Part shown: piece after piece, positions 17,447 through 26,830 of the stretch
Layout: every line of letters begins with the position of its first letter
How positions within the stretch are numbered: the first letter of the stretch is position 1
NCBI RefSeq assembly: GCF_014712675.1
Contig: NZ_JACXSI010000069.1
Span: 1 to 64,000 of the forward strand
Origin: Peribacillus faecalis
GTDB taxonomy: Bacteria; Bacillota; Bacilli; Bacillales; DSM-1321
Direction of reading: 5' to 3'
DNA: 64,000 nt
Program-made: the position numbers and the translations under genes
Notes under the pieces: model-generated
The model's input: only the letters and a program-made list of their open reading frames with translations
What the model was told of the DNA's origin: nothing
Databases searched by the model: none

Positions 17447-18331
17447 GTGAAAAAAGTAGTCATTCGTTTGGTTTGTGTGTGCGCAATTATATTATTGGCT
17501 GCATCTACTATGGATAGTCGGCAGGCTGAGGCTTTCTCTGAGCAGGTCATTCAAAAAGGGGCAACAGGCGATGATGTAGTTGAGTTGCAGGCACGCTTGC
17601 AAAACATCGGATTTTACAATGGGAAAATTGATGGTGTTTTCGGTTGGGGAACTTATTGGGCCCTTCGTAATTTTCAATCAGACTTCGGACTGCCTATAGA
17701 TGGGCTTGCCGGCGCGAAAACTAAAACTAAGCTAACTAAAGCTTCAAATTTTAATAAAGCTTGGGTGCATGAACAAATCAATCAAGGTAATACATTCACT
17801 TATTATGGGAATGTCCCGATTGAAAAACAAGTGAAGAAAAATACAAACAACTCAACTGCTTCCAAAAACAATAACGCGACTAGCCAATCTAAAAAACCAT
17901 CTTCAAATAATTCTGCGAGTCAGAATAAATCGGATACATCATCAACAAATAAGGCAACTAATACACCTGCCGGATTCTCAGAAAATGATATTAAGCTATT
18001 GTCTCAAGCTGTATATGGTGAAGCGAGAGGGGAGCCGTATGCAGGGCAGGTGGCAGTTGCAGCTGTGATTTTAAACCGATTAGAAAGTCCTTCTTTCCCA
18101 AATACTATTTCGGGAATATTATTTGAACCACTCGCATTCACAGCAGTGGCTGACGGGCAAATTTGGCTTGAGCCTGACGCGACCGCGAGGCAAGCGGCTC
18201 TTGATGCCATTAATGGTATGGATCCGTCCGAAAGCGCAACTTATTATTTTAATCCGCAAACGGCTACGAGCAAATGGATATGGTCACGACCGCAAATTAA
18301 ACAAATCGGCAATCACATATTCTGCAAATAG
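17447..18331 (+). CDS. sleB: Spore cortex-lytic enzyme SleB
   Basis: SleB degrades the spore cortex during germination; it is made in the forespore and stored near the inner membrane. This 294-residue preprotein has a signal peptide (about 1-30), a peptidoglycan-binding repeat domain at about 36-95 (GATGDDVVELQARLQNIGFY) and an Asn/Ser-rich linker. The C-terminal hydrolase_2 lytic domain (about 172-294) includes the family motif YGEARGEP. The start is GTG, after AGGGGTG. It is followed after 15 bases by ypeB, its partner, as in other Bacillaceae. A SigG promoter is expected, but I could not identify one with confidence. Confidence 0.95.
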   Translation: MKKVVIRLVCVCAIILLAASTMDSRQAEAFSEQVIQKGATGDDVVELQARLQNIGFYNGKIDGVFGWGTYWALRNFQSDFGLPIDGLAGAKTKTKLTKASNFNKAWVHEQINQGNTFTYYGNVPIEKQVKKNTNNSTASKNNNATSQSKKPSSNNSASQNKSDTSSTNKATNTPAGFSENDIKLLSQAVYGEARGEPYAGQVAVAAVILNRLESPSFPNTISGILFEPLAFTAVADGQIWLEPDATARQAALDAINGMDPSESATYYFNPQTATSKWIWSRPQIKQIGNHIFCK

Positions 18332-18346
18332 AAAGGAGAAGTTGAG

Positions 18347-19702
18347 ATGGCTAGAGGAATTATTATTGCAATATTAGCGATAGCTCTTGTTGGAACCGCT
18401 TACTGGGGCTATCAGGAGCGCGAGGAAAAGAATGCTGTTTTACAGCAATCAGAAAACAATTACCAGCGGGCATTTCATGATTTGACCTACCAAGTTGATT
18501 TATTGAACGACAAAATCGGCACAACATTGGCCATGAATTCACGCAGTTCATTATCGCCGGCTTTAACGGAAGTATGGAGAATAACTTCTGAAGCGCAGAA
18601 CGATGTCGGTTTTCTTCCGTTAGGTCTTTTACCATTTAATAAAACGGAGGAATTCCTTTCAGAGATCGGCAATTTCAGCTATCAAACTGCGGTCAGAGAT
18701 TTGGGAAATGAACCGCTTACAGAAGATGAATATGCTGTTTTGCAAAATTTATATGAACAATCCGGAGAAATACAATCTGAGCTCCGCAATGTCCAAACTA
18801 CTGTTTTGGAGAATAATTTGCGCTTTACCGATATTGAAATGGCTTTAGCAGCTGGCGAGGAAGTACAGGATAACTCGATTATTGATGGTTTGGAAGTCGT
18901 AGAAGAGAAGGTGACCGGTTACTCCGAAGCTTCTCAATTCGGACCTTCATATGTGACTTATAAGCAAAAAGAGAAGAGCTTCCGCAACTTGACAGGGAAA
19001 GAAATTTCAAAGTCAGAAGCATTGGATATCGCTAAACGCTTTGTTCCAACATATAGCGATGAAATGAAAATGACTATTAAAGAGAATAGAGATGGTTCAG
19101 ATTTCAAGTTTTATAGCATCGTTATCAATGACCCGAAAACAGACAGCCAGGCACATCTTGATATCACCAAGAAAGTCGGCTATCCGATTCTCTTTATGAA
19201 CAATAGGGAAATCGGCAAAGCGACCATAAGCTTAAATGAAGCAGCAGAAAAAGCAAAGAAATTTCTTGAGAAGCAAAATTATACATCAATGGACTTATTT
19301 GAAAGCTCGCAATATGATTCAGTCGGTATTTTTAATTTTGTTCATATAGAGGATGGCGTCCGTGTCTATAGCGACTCAATCAAAGTGAAAATTGCACTTG
19401 ATGATGGAGATGTCATCGGCTATTCTGCTGAAGAATACTTGCAGACAAATAAAGAACGAAAAATAACTGAACCGACTGTATCCGTTGAAGAAGCAAAAGC
19501 AAAGATTAATTCAAATGTCGATATACAGGAAAATAGGTTAGCGATTATAACAAATTCACTCGGGAAAGAAGTCCTTTGTCATGAATTTATTGGTGTGATA
19601 AATAATGACACGTATCGTATATATATTAATGCTGAGACGAATGCGGAGGAATTAGTGGAAAAACTGAGTGATAGTGAGCCTGCAACCAATATTAACGCTT
19701 AA
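18347..19702 (+). CDS. ypeB: Germination protein YpeB
   Basis: YpeB is needed for SleB to be correctly placed and stable in the spore. The protein has 451 residues, with a single N-terminal membrane helix (about 3-20), an alpha-helical YpeB domain up to about residue 190, and repeated PepSY-like modules in the C-terminal half (SKSEALDIAKRFVP, LNEAAEKAKKFLEKQ, VEEAKAKI). PepSY modules often inhibit or shield peptidases. AAAGGAG lies before ATG 18347. It is the second gene of the sleB-ypeB operon, which ends in a terminator. Confidence 0.94.
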   Translation: MARGIIIAILAIALVGTAYWGYQEREEKNAVLQQSENNYQRAFHDLTYQVDLLNDKIGTTLAMNSRSSLSPALTEVWRITSEAQNDVGFLPLGLLPFNKTEEFLSEIGNFSYQTAVRDLGNEPLTEDEYAVLQNLYEQSGEIQSELRNVQTTVLENNLRFTDIEMALAAGEEVQDNSIIDGLEVVEEKVTGYSEASQFGPSYVTYKQKEKSFRNLTGKEISKSEALDIAKRFVPTYSDEMKMTIKENRDGSDFKFYSIVINDPKTDSQAHLDITKKVGYPILFMNNREIGKATISLNEAAEKAKKFLEKQNYTSMDLFESSQYDSVGIFNFVHIEDGVRVYSDSIKVKIALDDGDVIGYSAEEYLQTNKERKITEPTVSVEEAKAKINSNVDIQENRLAIITNSLGKEVLCHEFIGVINNDTYRIYINAETNAEELVEKLSDSEPATNINA

Positions 19703-19705
19703 AAG

Positions 19706-19768
19706 AATAGCCTTATTCAGCTTAGAAGAAGCTTTATTTTCTGAGTTGGGTAAGGTTATTATTTTTTG
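19706..19768 (+). terminator. Terminator after ypeB
   Basis: Outer arms AATAGCCTTA / TAAGGTTATT enclose a second small stem (AGCTT/AAGCT) and are followed by ATTTTTTG. Confidence 0.65.
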
Positions 19769-19875
19769 TGCCAAAAATTAATAAATAGTGTCTGCTAGTC
19801 GCTTTCATTTTTAGATTTTTCTGTCATAATAGAAGAATAAGTATTATTTTACAATTTCTTTGGAGTGGGGAGATT

Positions 19876-20532
19876 ATGCTGAAAATTGGAGACAGCTTAA
19901 TATTAAAATCGAAATATTCTTCAGAGCCTGAGGAATACAAATCAAAAATATTAGAATTTAACGGCCGCACCCTCTTTATTGATTTTCCGACTAATATAGC
20001 CAACAATAAAACAACATTGCTGGCTGATGGAACCAAATTGAAGGCGACATATATTAGTAACGAGACATCTTCGGTGTATTTGTTTGATACGGAAGTATTG
20101 GGGAAAGTCAACCATCCGATTCAAATGATGCAAATGTTCTATCCGGATAAAGAAGAACATATTAAAATACAGAGAAGAGAGTATGTTCGTATAGAGACAA
20201 AGATAGATGCTGCCATACATAGTGACAATAACGATGTCAAGCCGTTTACGACAGTAACCGAAGATATTAGTGCAGGCGGAACTTCCATCATTCTTCCGCA
20301 TGGCATTGACTTGAAACTGGATTCATTTATTTCCATCATACTGGTCATCCATTTGAAATCGGGGAACATTCATTATGTGAAGACGCCGTGCAAAGTTATT
20401 AGGACAATCGATCAGCGTGGGAAAGTAAGAACCGCATCTCTTAAATTTTTGGATATTTCAAATAATGATCAACAAAACATTATGCGATTTGTATTCGAGA
20501 AGCAGTTAGAACAGAGGAATAAGGGGATTTAA
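19876..20532 (+). CDS. ypfA: PilZ-domain c-di-GMP receptor YpfA (DgrA/MotI)
   Basis: The 218-residue cytoplasmic protein has a YcgR-like N-terminal domain (1-90) and a C-terminal PilZ domain. The c-di-GMP-binding residues are present: RxxxR at 101-105 (REYVR) and DxSxxG at 130-135 (DISAGG). In B. subtilis the orthologue binds c-di-GMP and inhibits the flagellar stator MotA. That role is known for the family and inferred here. It is followed closely by ypfB. Confidence 0.92.
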   Translation: MLKIGDSLILKSKYSSEPEEYKSKILEFNGRTLFIDFPTNIANNKTTLLADGTKLKATYISNETSSVYLFDTEVLGKVNHPIQMMQMFYPDKEEHIKIQRREYVRIETKIDAAIHSDNNDVKPFTTVTEDISAGGTSIILPHGIDLKLDSFISIILVIHLKSGNIHYVKTPCKVIRTIDQRGKVRTASLKFLDISNNDQQNIMRFVFEKQLEQRNKGI

Positions 20533-20596
20533 TTAAATACGAATAAAATGAATAAAGATTGTTTATCCTAGCAAATAAAAAGATAGGTTGAACAAG

Positions 20597-20794
20597 ATGA
20601 AAAAAGTAGAACGTATTATTATGAAATTGGCAATCATTCAATTATTTTTTTTGTTGTTTTTTCAATTATTCGTTCATGATGGCGATACGTTTCTTGAACT
20701 TAAAAAGTTAGCGAAATATGAAGGTGTATATCGGGACAATCATGAAGTGATTATTGATGTGCTGCAAAATCATATTAAGACCAACAAACAATAA
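20597..20794 (+). CDS. ypfB: YpfB, small membrane-anchored protein
   Basis: This 65-residue protein has one hydrophobic helix at about 8-25 and a charged C-terminal tail (LKKLAKYEGVYRD). It matches the small Bacillus YpfB family in size, topology and position between ypfA and cmk. Its function is unknown. ATG 20597 has AGGTTG 7 bases upstream; a TTG at 20588 is less likely. Confidence 0.8.
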   Translation: MKKVERIIMKLAIIQLFFLLFFQLFVHDGDTFLELKKLAKYEGVYRDNHEVIIDVLQNHIKTNKQ

Positions 20795-20819
20795 ATCCCG
20801 GCTGAGGCCGGGATTTTTG
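20794..20819 (+). terminator. Terminator after ypfB
   Basis: AATCCCGGC / GCCGGGATT stem with a TGAG loop, followed by TTTTGG. Confidence 0.85.
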
Positions 20820-20855
20820 GCATTGATTAGAAAGTATATAATACTGTATCTGGTT

Positions 20856-20929
20856 CAGTGTCTAACCTTATATCGAGGTGAATCGAAGCAGTATAATCAT
20901 GTCGAGAAAGGGTTGTGACAGTTTTTCTT
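20856..20929 (+). repeat. Family A repeat, remnant
   Basis: It begins AGTGTCTAACCTTATA, passes straight to the right-hand part (TCGAGGTGAATC), and ends GGTTGTGACAGTTTTTCT. The inner hairpin is deleted and the terminal hairpin is degraded. It ends 92 bases before cmk. Confidence 0.6.
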
Positions 20930-21020
20930 ATTTGCTATCTGCACGCCGCTGAATAAAGTTGTGTTTTATGTTAAAATAAATAATGTTAAAAGATTGCAGT
21001 TTTAATTAGCAGGAGGACAT

Positions 21021-21695
21021 ATGACGAAAAGAATATCAGTTGCAATAGATGGACCGGCTGCCGCAGGTAAAAGTACGGTGGCTAAAATAGTTGCTGAACA
21101 GTTTGCATATATTTATATTGATACCGGAGCAATGTATCGGGCTTTAACATTAAAAGCACTAACTAATCATATAAATATTGAGAGTGAAGATGAATTATAC
21201 GATCTGTTATTAAACAGTGAAATCGTCTTGAAGCCAAGCTCAAATGGACAGCTTGTGTTCTTAGACGGTATTGACGTCACGGAGGCTATCCGTTCATCTG
21301 AAGTTACAAACTCTGTTTCGGCTGTTGCTAAGCATGCTTCAGTTCGAAAAGAAATGGTCAGAATACAGCAGGAGCTTGCAGGTAATGGAGGCATTGTCAT
21401 GGATGGCCGCGATATCGGCACCCATGTTCTGCCGCATGCAGAGTTGAAAGTGTTTTTAATCGCCAGTGTAGATGAGAGAGCGAAACGAAGACATACTGAA
21501 AACCTGGCAAAAGGTTTTCCTTCTGATTTAGAGACGTTAAAGCAAGAAATTGCTGATCGTGATCGCTATGATTCCGAAAGGGAAGTAGCACCTTTGAAAA
21601 AAGCAGAAGATGCTATTGAAATCGACACAACTTCATTAAACATAAATCAAGTAGCGGAGCGTATTATTTCATTAATTAATGAAAGGGTACAATAA
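21021..21695 (+). CDS. cmk: Cytidylate kinase
   Basis: Cmk phosphorylates CMP and dCMP to the diphosphates in pyrimidine nucleotide recycling. The 224-residue protein has the P-loop GPAAAGKST at about 12-20, DTGAMYRA at about 36-43 and the [12 protein letters not shown] motif near 127. AGGAGG precedes the ATG. It lies one base before the plsC start and heads a cmk-plsC-rpsA-fni string. Confidence 0.96.
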   Translation: MTKRISVAIDGPAAAGKSTVAKIVAEQFAYIYIDTGAMYRALTLKALTNHINIESEDELYDLLLNSEIVLKPSSNGQLVFLDGIDVTEAIRSSEVTNSVSAVAKHASVRKEMVRIQQELAGNGGIVMDGRDIGTHVLPHAELKVFLIASVDERAKRRHTENLAKGFPSDLETLKQEIADRDRYDSEREVAPLKKAEDAIEIDTTSLNINQVAERIISLINERVQ

Positions 21696-21696
21696 G

Positions 21697-22284
21697 ATGA
21701 GTTTATATTCGTTTGCTAAAAACTTAGTCTATGCGGTTTTGAAGCCGATTTACCGATTTGATGTAATCGGCAGAGAAAATTTTCCGAAAGACGGCGGCGT
21801 ACTGTTGTGCGCTAACCACATTTCTGTGCTCGACCCGCCTGTCGTCGGCATTAACGCTCCGAGAACAGTTCACTTTATGGCGAAGGAAGAGTTGTTTGAA
21901 ACGCCGATTTTAAAACATCTTCTTCCGGGGTTAAATGCGTTCCCAGTTAAACGTGGCATGAGTGACCGAGAAGCGTTAAGAAAAGGATTATCGATCCTGA
22001 GGGAAGGTAAGGTATTGGGTATTTTTCCGGAAGGGACAAGAAGTGAGACGGGCGAATTGCAAAAAGGGCTTGCCGGCTGCGGCTTCTTTGCTTTACGTAC
22101 GGATGCGCTTGTCGTTCCTTGTGCGATTATCGGACCTTACAAGAAGTTTAAAAGGCTGAAAGTAGTATATGGACAGCCGATCGATTTTTCTGTTTATAAG
22201 AATGAAGGCAAGAAGCTTACGCCTGAGGAAGCAACAGAAATCATTATGGGCGAGATTGCCAAACTTATAAATGAGTATAAATAA
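21697..22284 (+). CDS. plsC: 1-acyl-sn-glycerol-3-phosphate acyltransferase
   Basis: PlsC adds the second fatty acid to lysophosphatidic acid at the membrane, giving phosphatidic acid. The product has 195 residues. The catalytic HX4D box is NHISVLD near residue 48, and the substrate-binding box FPEGTRS is near 111. ATG 21697 follows the cmk stop by one base, with GAAAGG upstream, so the two are coupled. In B. subtilis 168 cmk is followed directly by ypfD; several other Bacillus species carry plsC here as in this window. Confidence 0.9.
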   Translation: MSLYSFAKNLVYAVLKPIYRFDVIGRENFPKDGGVLLCANHISVLDPPVVGINAPRTVHFMAKEELFETPILKHLLPGLNAFPVKRGMSDREALRKGLSILREGKVLGIFPEGTRSETGELQKGLAGCGFFALRTDALVVPCAIIGPYKKFKRLKVVYGQPIDFSVYKNEGKKLTPEEATEIIMGEIAKLINEYK

Positions 22285-22489
22285 AACAGAATACTTGACA
22301 AAATGCCGATTTTATAAGACTTTTAATTAAAGGATATTTTTCTGAAGATATGTGACCTTGCAATGTGAAACTTTCACGGAGCCTTTCGGTGATTTTTGCT
22401 TGCGATAATGGAGCATACTAACTTTACATGAGCGTTATTAGGTATATGTGAAGGACACATTCAGCCGTCATGAGTTAGGAGGAGTACAT

Positions 22490-23623
22490 ATGATTGAAGA
22501 ACAATACGAAGCGAAAGAAATTAAAGTGGGGGATATCGTAAAAGGTATCGTCACAAAGGTAGAAGATAAACAAGTAATCGTTGATGTGGAGAACAGCAAG
22601 GTAGATGGTATTATTCCAATTAGTGAATTGAGCAGTCTTCACATTGAAAAAACATCAGATGCTGCTTCGGAAGGTGATGAATTAACTTTAGAAGTGACAA
22701 AAGTAGAAGAAGAAACTTTGATTTTGTCTAAACGTAAAGTTGATGCTAAAAAAGCTTGGGAAACACTTGCGGCTCAATTCGAGGCTAATGAAACGATTGA
22801 AGCGGAAGTAAAAGACGTAGTAAAAGGCGGCTTAGTAGTTGATCTTGGCGTCAGAGGCTTCGTGCCTGCTTCTTTAGTGGAAGACCACTTTGTGGAAGAT
22901 TTCTCAGATTATAAAGGCAAAACATTAAGCTTCAAAATCGTGGAAATCGACCAGGAAAACAACCGTCTAATTTTATCTCATAAAGCGGTTCTGCAAGACG
23001 AGAAGAATAAATCTAAAAGAAAACGCCTGGAGGAAATTCAAGCGGGACAAGTGCTTCAAGGTACTGTTCAACGTTTGACGGATTTCGGTGCTTTCGTAGA
23101 TATCGGCGGAATTGATGGGCTTGTTCATGTTTCTCAGCTATCGTATCAGCATGTAGACAAGCCGTCTGATGTTGTGAACGTAGGTGATATTGTTCAAGTA
23201 AAAGTGCTTTCTGTCGATCCGGACAATGAAAGAATTTCGCTTTCTATCAAAGAAACATTGCCTGGACCATGGGCATCAATCGGTGAAAAAGCGCCAAAAG
23301 GTGCTGTGCTTCAAGGTACAGTGAAGCGTCTTGTTTCATTCGGTGCTTTCGTTGAAGTATTCCCTGGTGTGGAAGGTCTTGTTCATATTTCTCAACTATC
23401 CAACAAACATGTCGGCACACCTCATGAAGTAGTAAGTGAAGGTCAGCAAGTTGAAGTAAAAGTACTTGATGTCAATGAAGCAGATCAACGCCTGTCTTTG
23501 AGCATTAAGGAATTGCAGGAGCAGTCTGCTAATGAAGATCATTCATATGAATTGCCTGAAGAAACAACAGGATTCCAGTTCAGTGATGTAATCGGCGATC
23601 AATTAAAGAATTTCAAAAAATAA
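22490..23623 (+). CDS. rpsA: 30S ribosomal protein S1 homologue (YpfD)
   Basis: This protein has 377 residues and four S1 RNA-binding repeats, at about 14-84, 102-168, 188-257 and 274-343. The last two are the clearest (DFGAFVDIGGIDGLVHVSQLS and SFGAFVEVFPGVEGLVHISQLS). Enterobacterial S1 has six repeats; the four-repeat form is normal in Bacillus, where it is dispensable and loosely ribosome-associated. ATG 22490 has AGGAGGAG 5 bases upstream. The 205-base leader carries a weak hairpin with a T tract near 22375-22397. Confidence 0.9.
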   Translation: MIEEQYEAKEIKVGDIVKGIVTKVEDKQVIVDVENSKVDGIIPISELSSLHIEKTSDAASEGDELTLEVTKVEEETLILSKRKVDAKKAWETLAAQFEANETIEAEVKDVVKGGLVVDLGVRGFVPASLVEDHFVEDFSDYKGKTLSFKIVEIDQENNRLILSHKAVLQDEKNKSKRKRLEEIQAGQVLQGTVQRLTDFGAFVDIGGIDGLVHVSQLSYQHVDKPSDVVNVGDIVQVKVLSVDPDNERISLSIKETLPGPWASIGEKAPKGAVLQGTVKRLVSFGAFVEVFPGVEGLVHISQLSNKHVGTPHEVVSEGQQVEVKVLDVNEADQRLSLSIKELQEQSANEDHSYELPEETTGFQFSDVIGDQLKNFKK

Positions 23624-23638
23624 ATATGGTGATACAAT

Positions 23639-24664
23639 TTGTCGAGAAAAAAGCGTAAGTTAGAACATATTGAATATGCCTTGAAAACAGGGCAAAGCAG
23701 AGCAACCGGTCTTGATGATGTAGCATTTGTTCATGTTAGCTTACCGGAAATTTCTCTTGATGAAGTTCGTATTGACACACAAATGGGTGGGCTTTCTTTA
23801 AGTTCACCCATTTTTATCAATGCGATGACTGGCGGTGGCGGAGAAGAAACAGAAAACATTAATCGCGCGCTCTCAATTGCTTCAAGAGAGACAGGTATTG
23901 CTATGGCTGTCGGTTCGCAAATGTCAGCAATAAGAGATGAGCGAGAGAGGCAAACGTATCGGGTTGTAAGACAGGAGAATCCTAACGGTGTTATTTTTGC
24001 CAATGTCGGCAGCGAAGCGACAACAGACGAGGCGAAACGAGCTATTGAGATGCTTGAAGCCGATGCGCTCCAAATCCACATTAATCCGATTCAGGAATTG
24101 GTTATGCCGGAAGGAGACAGGGATTTCAGCAACACCTTACATCGGATCGAGGAAATTTGCCAAACTGTTTCTGTGCCGGTTATTGCTAAGGAAGTCGGTT
24201 TTGGCATGAGTAAAGAAACAGTCACTTCTTTGGCGAATATCGGTGTGCAAATGGTTGACATTAGCGGTTACGGAGGCACAAACTTTGCAATGATTGAAAA
24301 TGAACGGCGAAATCGTTTGCTGAGTTTTTTTAATTCTTGGGGAATTTCAACGGCAGCTTCAATTGTAGAGGCGAGCAAGACTCCTTTAATGACAATCCTC
24401 GCTTCCGGAGGTATTCAAAATGCTATGGATGTAGCGAAATGTTTGGCGCTTGGTGCCGATGCGGTCGGAGTCGCCGGTTACTTTCTGAAGGTTTATAAAC
24501 AACATGGCTTGGATCATTTAATAAATGAAATCAACCTTGTACATGATGATTTAAGAATCATTATGACAGCATTAGGAGTCACAAAATGTAGTGAACTACA
24601 AAAGGTAAAAAAAGTAATTAGCGGAGACACGTATCATTGGCTGTCACAGCGAAAATTACTATAA
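23639..24664 (+). CDS. fni: Type 2 isopentenyl-diphosphate isomerase
   Basis: Fni interconverts isopentenyl and dimethylallyl diphosphate using FMN and NADPH, supplying C5 units for hepS/hepT and menaquinone synthesis later in this window. The 341-residue TIM-barrel protein has the family blocks [36 protein letters not shown] and GFGMSKETV. Translation starts at a TTG 6 bases after GGTGA. It ends in a terminator shared with ypzI on the other strand. Confidence 0.94.
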   Translation: MSRKKRKLEHIEYALKTGQSRATGLDDVAFVHVSLPEISLDEVRIDTQMGGLSLSSPIFINAMTGGGGEETENINRALSIASRETGIAMAVGSQMSAIRDERERQTYRVVRQENPNGVIFANVGSEATTDEAKRAIEMLEADALQIHINPIQELVMPEGDRDFSNTLHRIEEICQTVSVPVIAKEVGFGMSKETVTSLANIGVQMVDISGYGGTNFAMIENERRNRLLSFFNSWGISTAASIVEASKTPLMTILASGGIQNAMDVAKCLALGADAVGVAGYFLKVYKQHGLDHLINEINLVHDDLRIIMTALGVTKCSELQKVKKVISGDTYHWLSQRKLL

Positions 24665-24677
24665 AAAATATATTCGC

Positions 24678-24729
24678 GACTAAAGAGGACAAGCTCAAAA
24701 ATTGAGCCTGTCCTCTTTAGTCTTTATTA
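24678..24729. terminator. Long terminator between fni and ypzI
   Basis: GACTAAAGAGGACA and TGTCCTCTTTAGTC pair around an inner AGCTCAA/TTGAGCC stem, followed by TTTATTAT. The stop codon of ypzI (24717-24719) is inside the right arm. Confidence 0.9.
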
Positions 24730-24857
24730 TCGTTCAGTTTTCTTGCTTCGGTCGGGGTATCCAACCTGGTAGCGCCTCCGTAATGTAATGCTTGGTCGCG
24801 GTCAGATTCGACTCTTCCGCTTTTTCTTAACTTCTTTTCTTGGCGGTCTCTTCCCAT
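24717..24857 (-). CDS. ypzI: YpzI, small conserved protein
   Basis: This 46-residue, highly charged open frame starts MGRDRQEKKLRKSGRVESDR and continues with DQALHYGGATRLD. From memory of the B. subtilis YpzI sequence, this part is closely conserved, and the position beside fni and yphA is the same. AAAGGAGCTG lies 7 bases before the ATG. No membrane segment or enzyme motif is present, and the function is unknown. It converges on fni, and its stop codon lies inside the shared terminator stem. Confidence 0.85.
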   Translation of the reverse strand: MGRDRQEKKLRKSGRVESDRDQALHYGGATRLDTPTEARKLNDNKD

Positions 24858-24929
24858 ATATACAGCTCCTTTATGTTTTAATAAGGCGTTAAATGTCTAT
24901 ACTGTTTGATAAAAAAGGGAGTTACGGTA

Positions 24930-25523
24930 ATGGAAGGCTACATTTTTTTAGCTGGCAGCTGGATTGCCATCATTCTTATTTTCTTCTTTTTATCAAAAAA
25001 AATACCTCTAATATTATGTATCCATCTGCTCGTTATGATTGTTTTATCTCAATACTTGATTCCTATGGGAGATCAGCAAGTGAATGTTGCGGTTCTTTAT
25101 GCAACTGCTGCCGTTTGCTTTTATATTGGGCATTTACCCTTCAAATCAATCATGAACATGATTGTAATTTCATTTGTTCTTGCTTTGGCGAAAGCTGTCT
25201 ATTATGTGTACAGCATGCTTGAACCGTTATGGTTTTTATGGCTGCCATCGTGGGTCGATAATGCTCTGCTTACATACATGGCCATCATGCTTCTTCGGAA
25301 TAACGGACAGCGTATGATTACAATCATTATGGGAATGGTAATAAGTGACTTATTTGTGTTCTTTTCGCATGCTCAATCAGGTCTTTACTATGCTTTATTC
25401 ACTTCGGGCTGGCTCGATGAAATGACGATTTGCTGCGCCTTTTTGTTAGGGTGGATTTTTATCGAAATGGTAAGCAGAATCTTATATGAGCATACGAAAC
25501 ATTTCCATAAGAAAGAGGTTTGA
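24930..25523 (+). CDS. yphA: YphA, polytopic membrane protein of unknown function
   Basis: The 197-residue protein has about six or seven membrane segments and short loops. It matches B. subtilis YphA by length, hydrophobic pattern and position after fni. No catalytic motif is visible. AAGGGAG precedes ATG 24930. Its stop is 4 bases before the yphB start, so the two are probably co-expressed. Confidence 0.8.
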   Translation: MEGYIFLAGSWIAIILIFFFLSKKIPLILCIHLLVMIVLSQYLIPMGDQQVNVAVLYATAAVCFYIGHLPFKSIMNMIVISFVLALAKAVYYVYSMLEPLWFLWLPSWVDNALLTYMAIMLLRNNGQRMITIIMGMVISDLFVFFSHAQSGLYYALFTSGWLDEMTICCAFLLGWIFIEMVSRILYEHTKHFHKKEV

Positions 25524-25527
25524 GGGT

Positions 25528-26418
25528 ATGAATGCGTATGTTTGGCCGATTTTTGTCGGCTGTTTGGCTGGAATTATTACAAGACTATTTATGTTGAAAA
25601 GCGATTATCGGCAATACCCTACTTATCTTCATGGCAAGATCATTCATATTGCCTTAGGGGTTATTGCTGCCGGGTTGGGAAGCATTATTGTTCCTGCTCT
25701 TTTGCTGGAAGAATATACGGCTATTACTTTTTTGACGATTGCAGCATCGCAATTCCGGGATGTCCGCAATATGGAACGGAATACATTAACGGGACTGGAC
25801 GATTATGAATTGGTGAAGCGCGGCAACACCTATATTGAAGGCATTGCGATTGCCTTTGAAGGGAGAAATTACTTAGTAATTTTGACTTCATTGCTTGTGA
25901 CAGCAGTTTACATATTCAGTAACGTATGGTTTGCGATTCTTGCCGTCATCATTTGCATAATTGGCTGCAAAAAGCTGATGTCCGGTTCGACATTGAAGGA
26001 TATTGTTGATATTGAATACGTGGAACCGCGTTTTGATGGAGCAGGATTGTATGTCGACAATATATATATCATGAATATTGGACTTCCGGCACGTCAGGAA
26101 GAGGTTTTGCGCTATGGGATGGGCTTCATTTTAAATCCGAAAAATTTTAATGTCAGAGCAACGATCGCTAATCTCGGACAGCGGCAGGCTATTCTTCATG
26201 ATACGGCTGTTGCGCTCGGTGTGTATAGAGATTCTGGTACTCCAGCGCTTGTGCCGCTCGCAAAGCGCGATTTGGATGATGGCAGAGTGGGAGTCTTTAT
26301 TTTGCCTCAGGAAAAGGATATCGAGAAAGCAATCAAGGTTATCGGCAATGTGCCGACATTAGAGAATGCTATTCGTCTTCCTAGCAAAATAGATGCAGAT
26401 AAGAAGGGGATTCTGTAA
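25528..26418 (+). CDS. yphB: YIEGIA-family membrane protein (YphB)
   Basis: The protein has 296 residues. Three or four membrane helices fill the first half, and a soluble C-terminal domain begins at about 175. The family-defining segment NTYIEGIAIAFEG is at about residues 109-121. These proteins are nearly confined to endospore formers and their role is not settled. A conserved small partner follows one base later. AGGG precedes the ATG. Confidence 0.85.
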   Translation: MNAYVWPIFVGCLAGIITRLFMLKSDYRQYPTYLHGKIIHIALGVIAAGLGSIIVPALLLEEYTAITFLTIAASQFRDVRNMERNTLTGLDDYELVKRGNTYIEGIAIAFEGRNYLVILTSLLVTAVYIFSNVWFAILAVIICIIGCKKLMSGSTLKDIVDIEYVEPRFDGAGLYVDNIYIMNIGLPARQEEVLRYGMGFILNPKNFNVRATIANLGQRQAILHDTAVALGVYRDSGTPALVPLAKRDLDDGRVGVFILPQEKDIEKAIKVIGNVPTLENAIRLPSKIDADKKGIL

Positions 26419-26419
26419 T

Positions 26420-26605
26420 ATGGTAATTGAAAAGTATATTTTAGCTTCTGTCACAACGAGAAAAGAGAAGGTTTTGATTGCGCCTGCTTTGTTTCATTGT
26501 GATACAATAGAAGAGATGGATTCAGTTGCTGCGAACCTTGAGGCAATATTGGATGGTATTGCCCATAAGATTAGTGAGGATGTCTATATCATTGTCAAGC
26601 ATTAA
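26420..26605 (+). CDS. Capping complex subunit for YIEGIA
   Basis: This 61-residue protein begins MVIEKYILASVTTRKEKV. It fits the small conserved family always found beside YIEGIA genes, to which databases give this complex-based name. It starts one base after the yphB stop and ends ahead of a terminator. It has no membrane helix, so a soluble partner of YphB is likely. A mechanistic role is not established. Confidence 0.8.
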   Translation: MVIEKYILASVTTRKEKVLIAPALFHCDTIEEMDSVAANLEAILDGIAHKISEDVYIIVKH

Positions 26606-26663
26606 ATGAACTGGTCCTCTGCTGTTGTTTGGAACAGAAAAATTTGTTACTATAGGATAGTTA

Positions 26664-26695
26664 CACCCTTCTTTTTATAAGAAGGGTTGTTTTGC
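26664..26695 (+). terminator. Terminator after the YIEGIA pair
   Basis: ACACCCTTCTT / AAGAAGGGTTGT stem followed by TTTTGC. Confidence 0.8.
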
Positions 26696-26830
26696 AGGTG
26701 TAAACGAAGAAACATACGTGCTACTTTCGTTGCAGTACATACGTATAGACTGAATATGCCGAAAACAGACGACTAGAAGCATTTCCTTCACATAAATGAA
26801 TGGGGAATTAAACATGAAAGGGTGATGAAT

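Noticed and set aside
22340-22489. Possible regulatory leader RNA before rpsA
   Set aside because: Only a weak, imperfect hairpin with a short T run is visible; it is not enough to call a known leader class.
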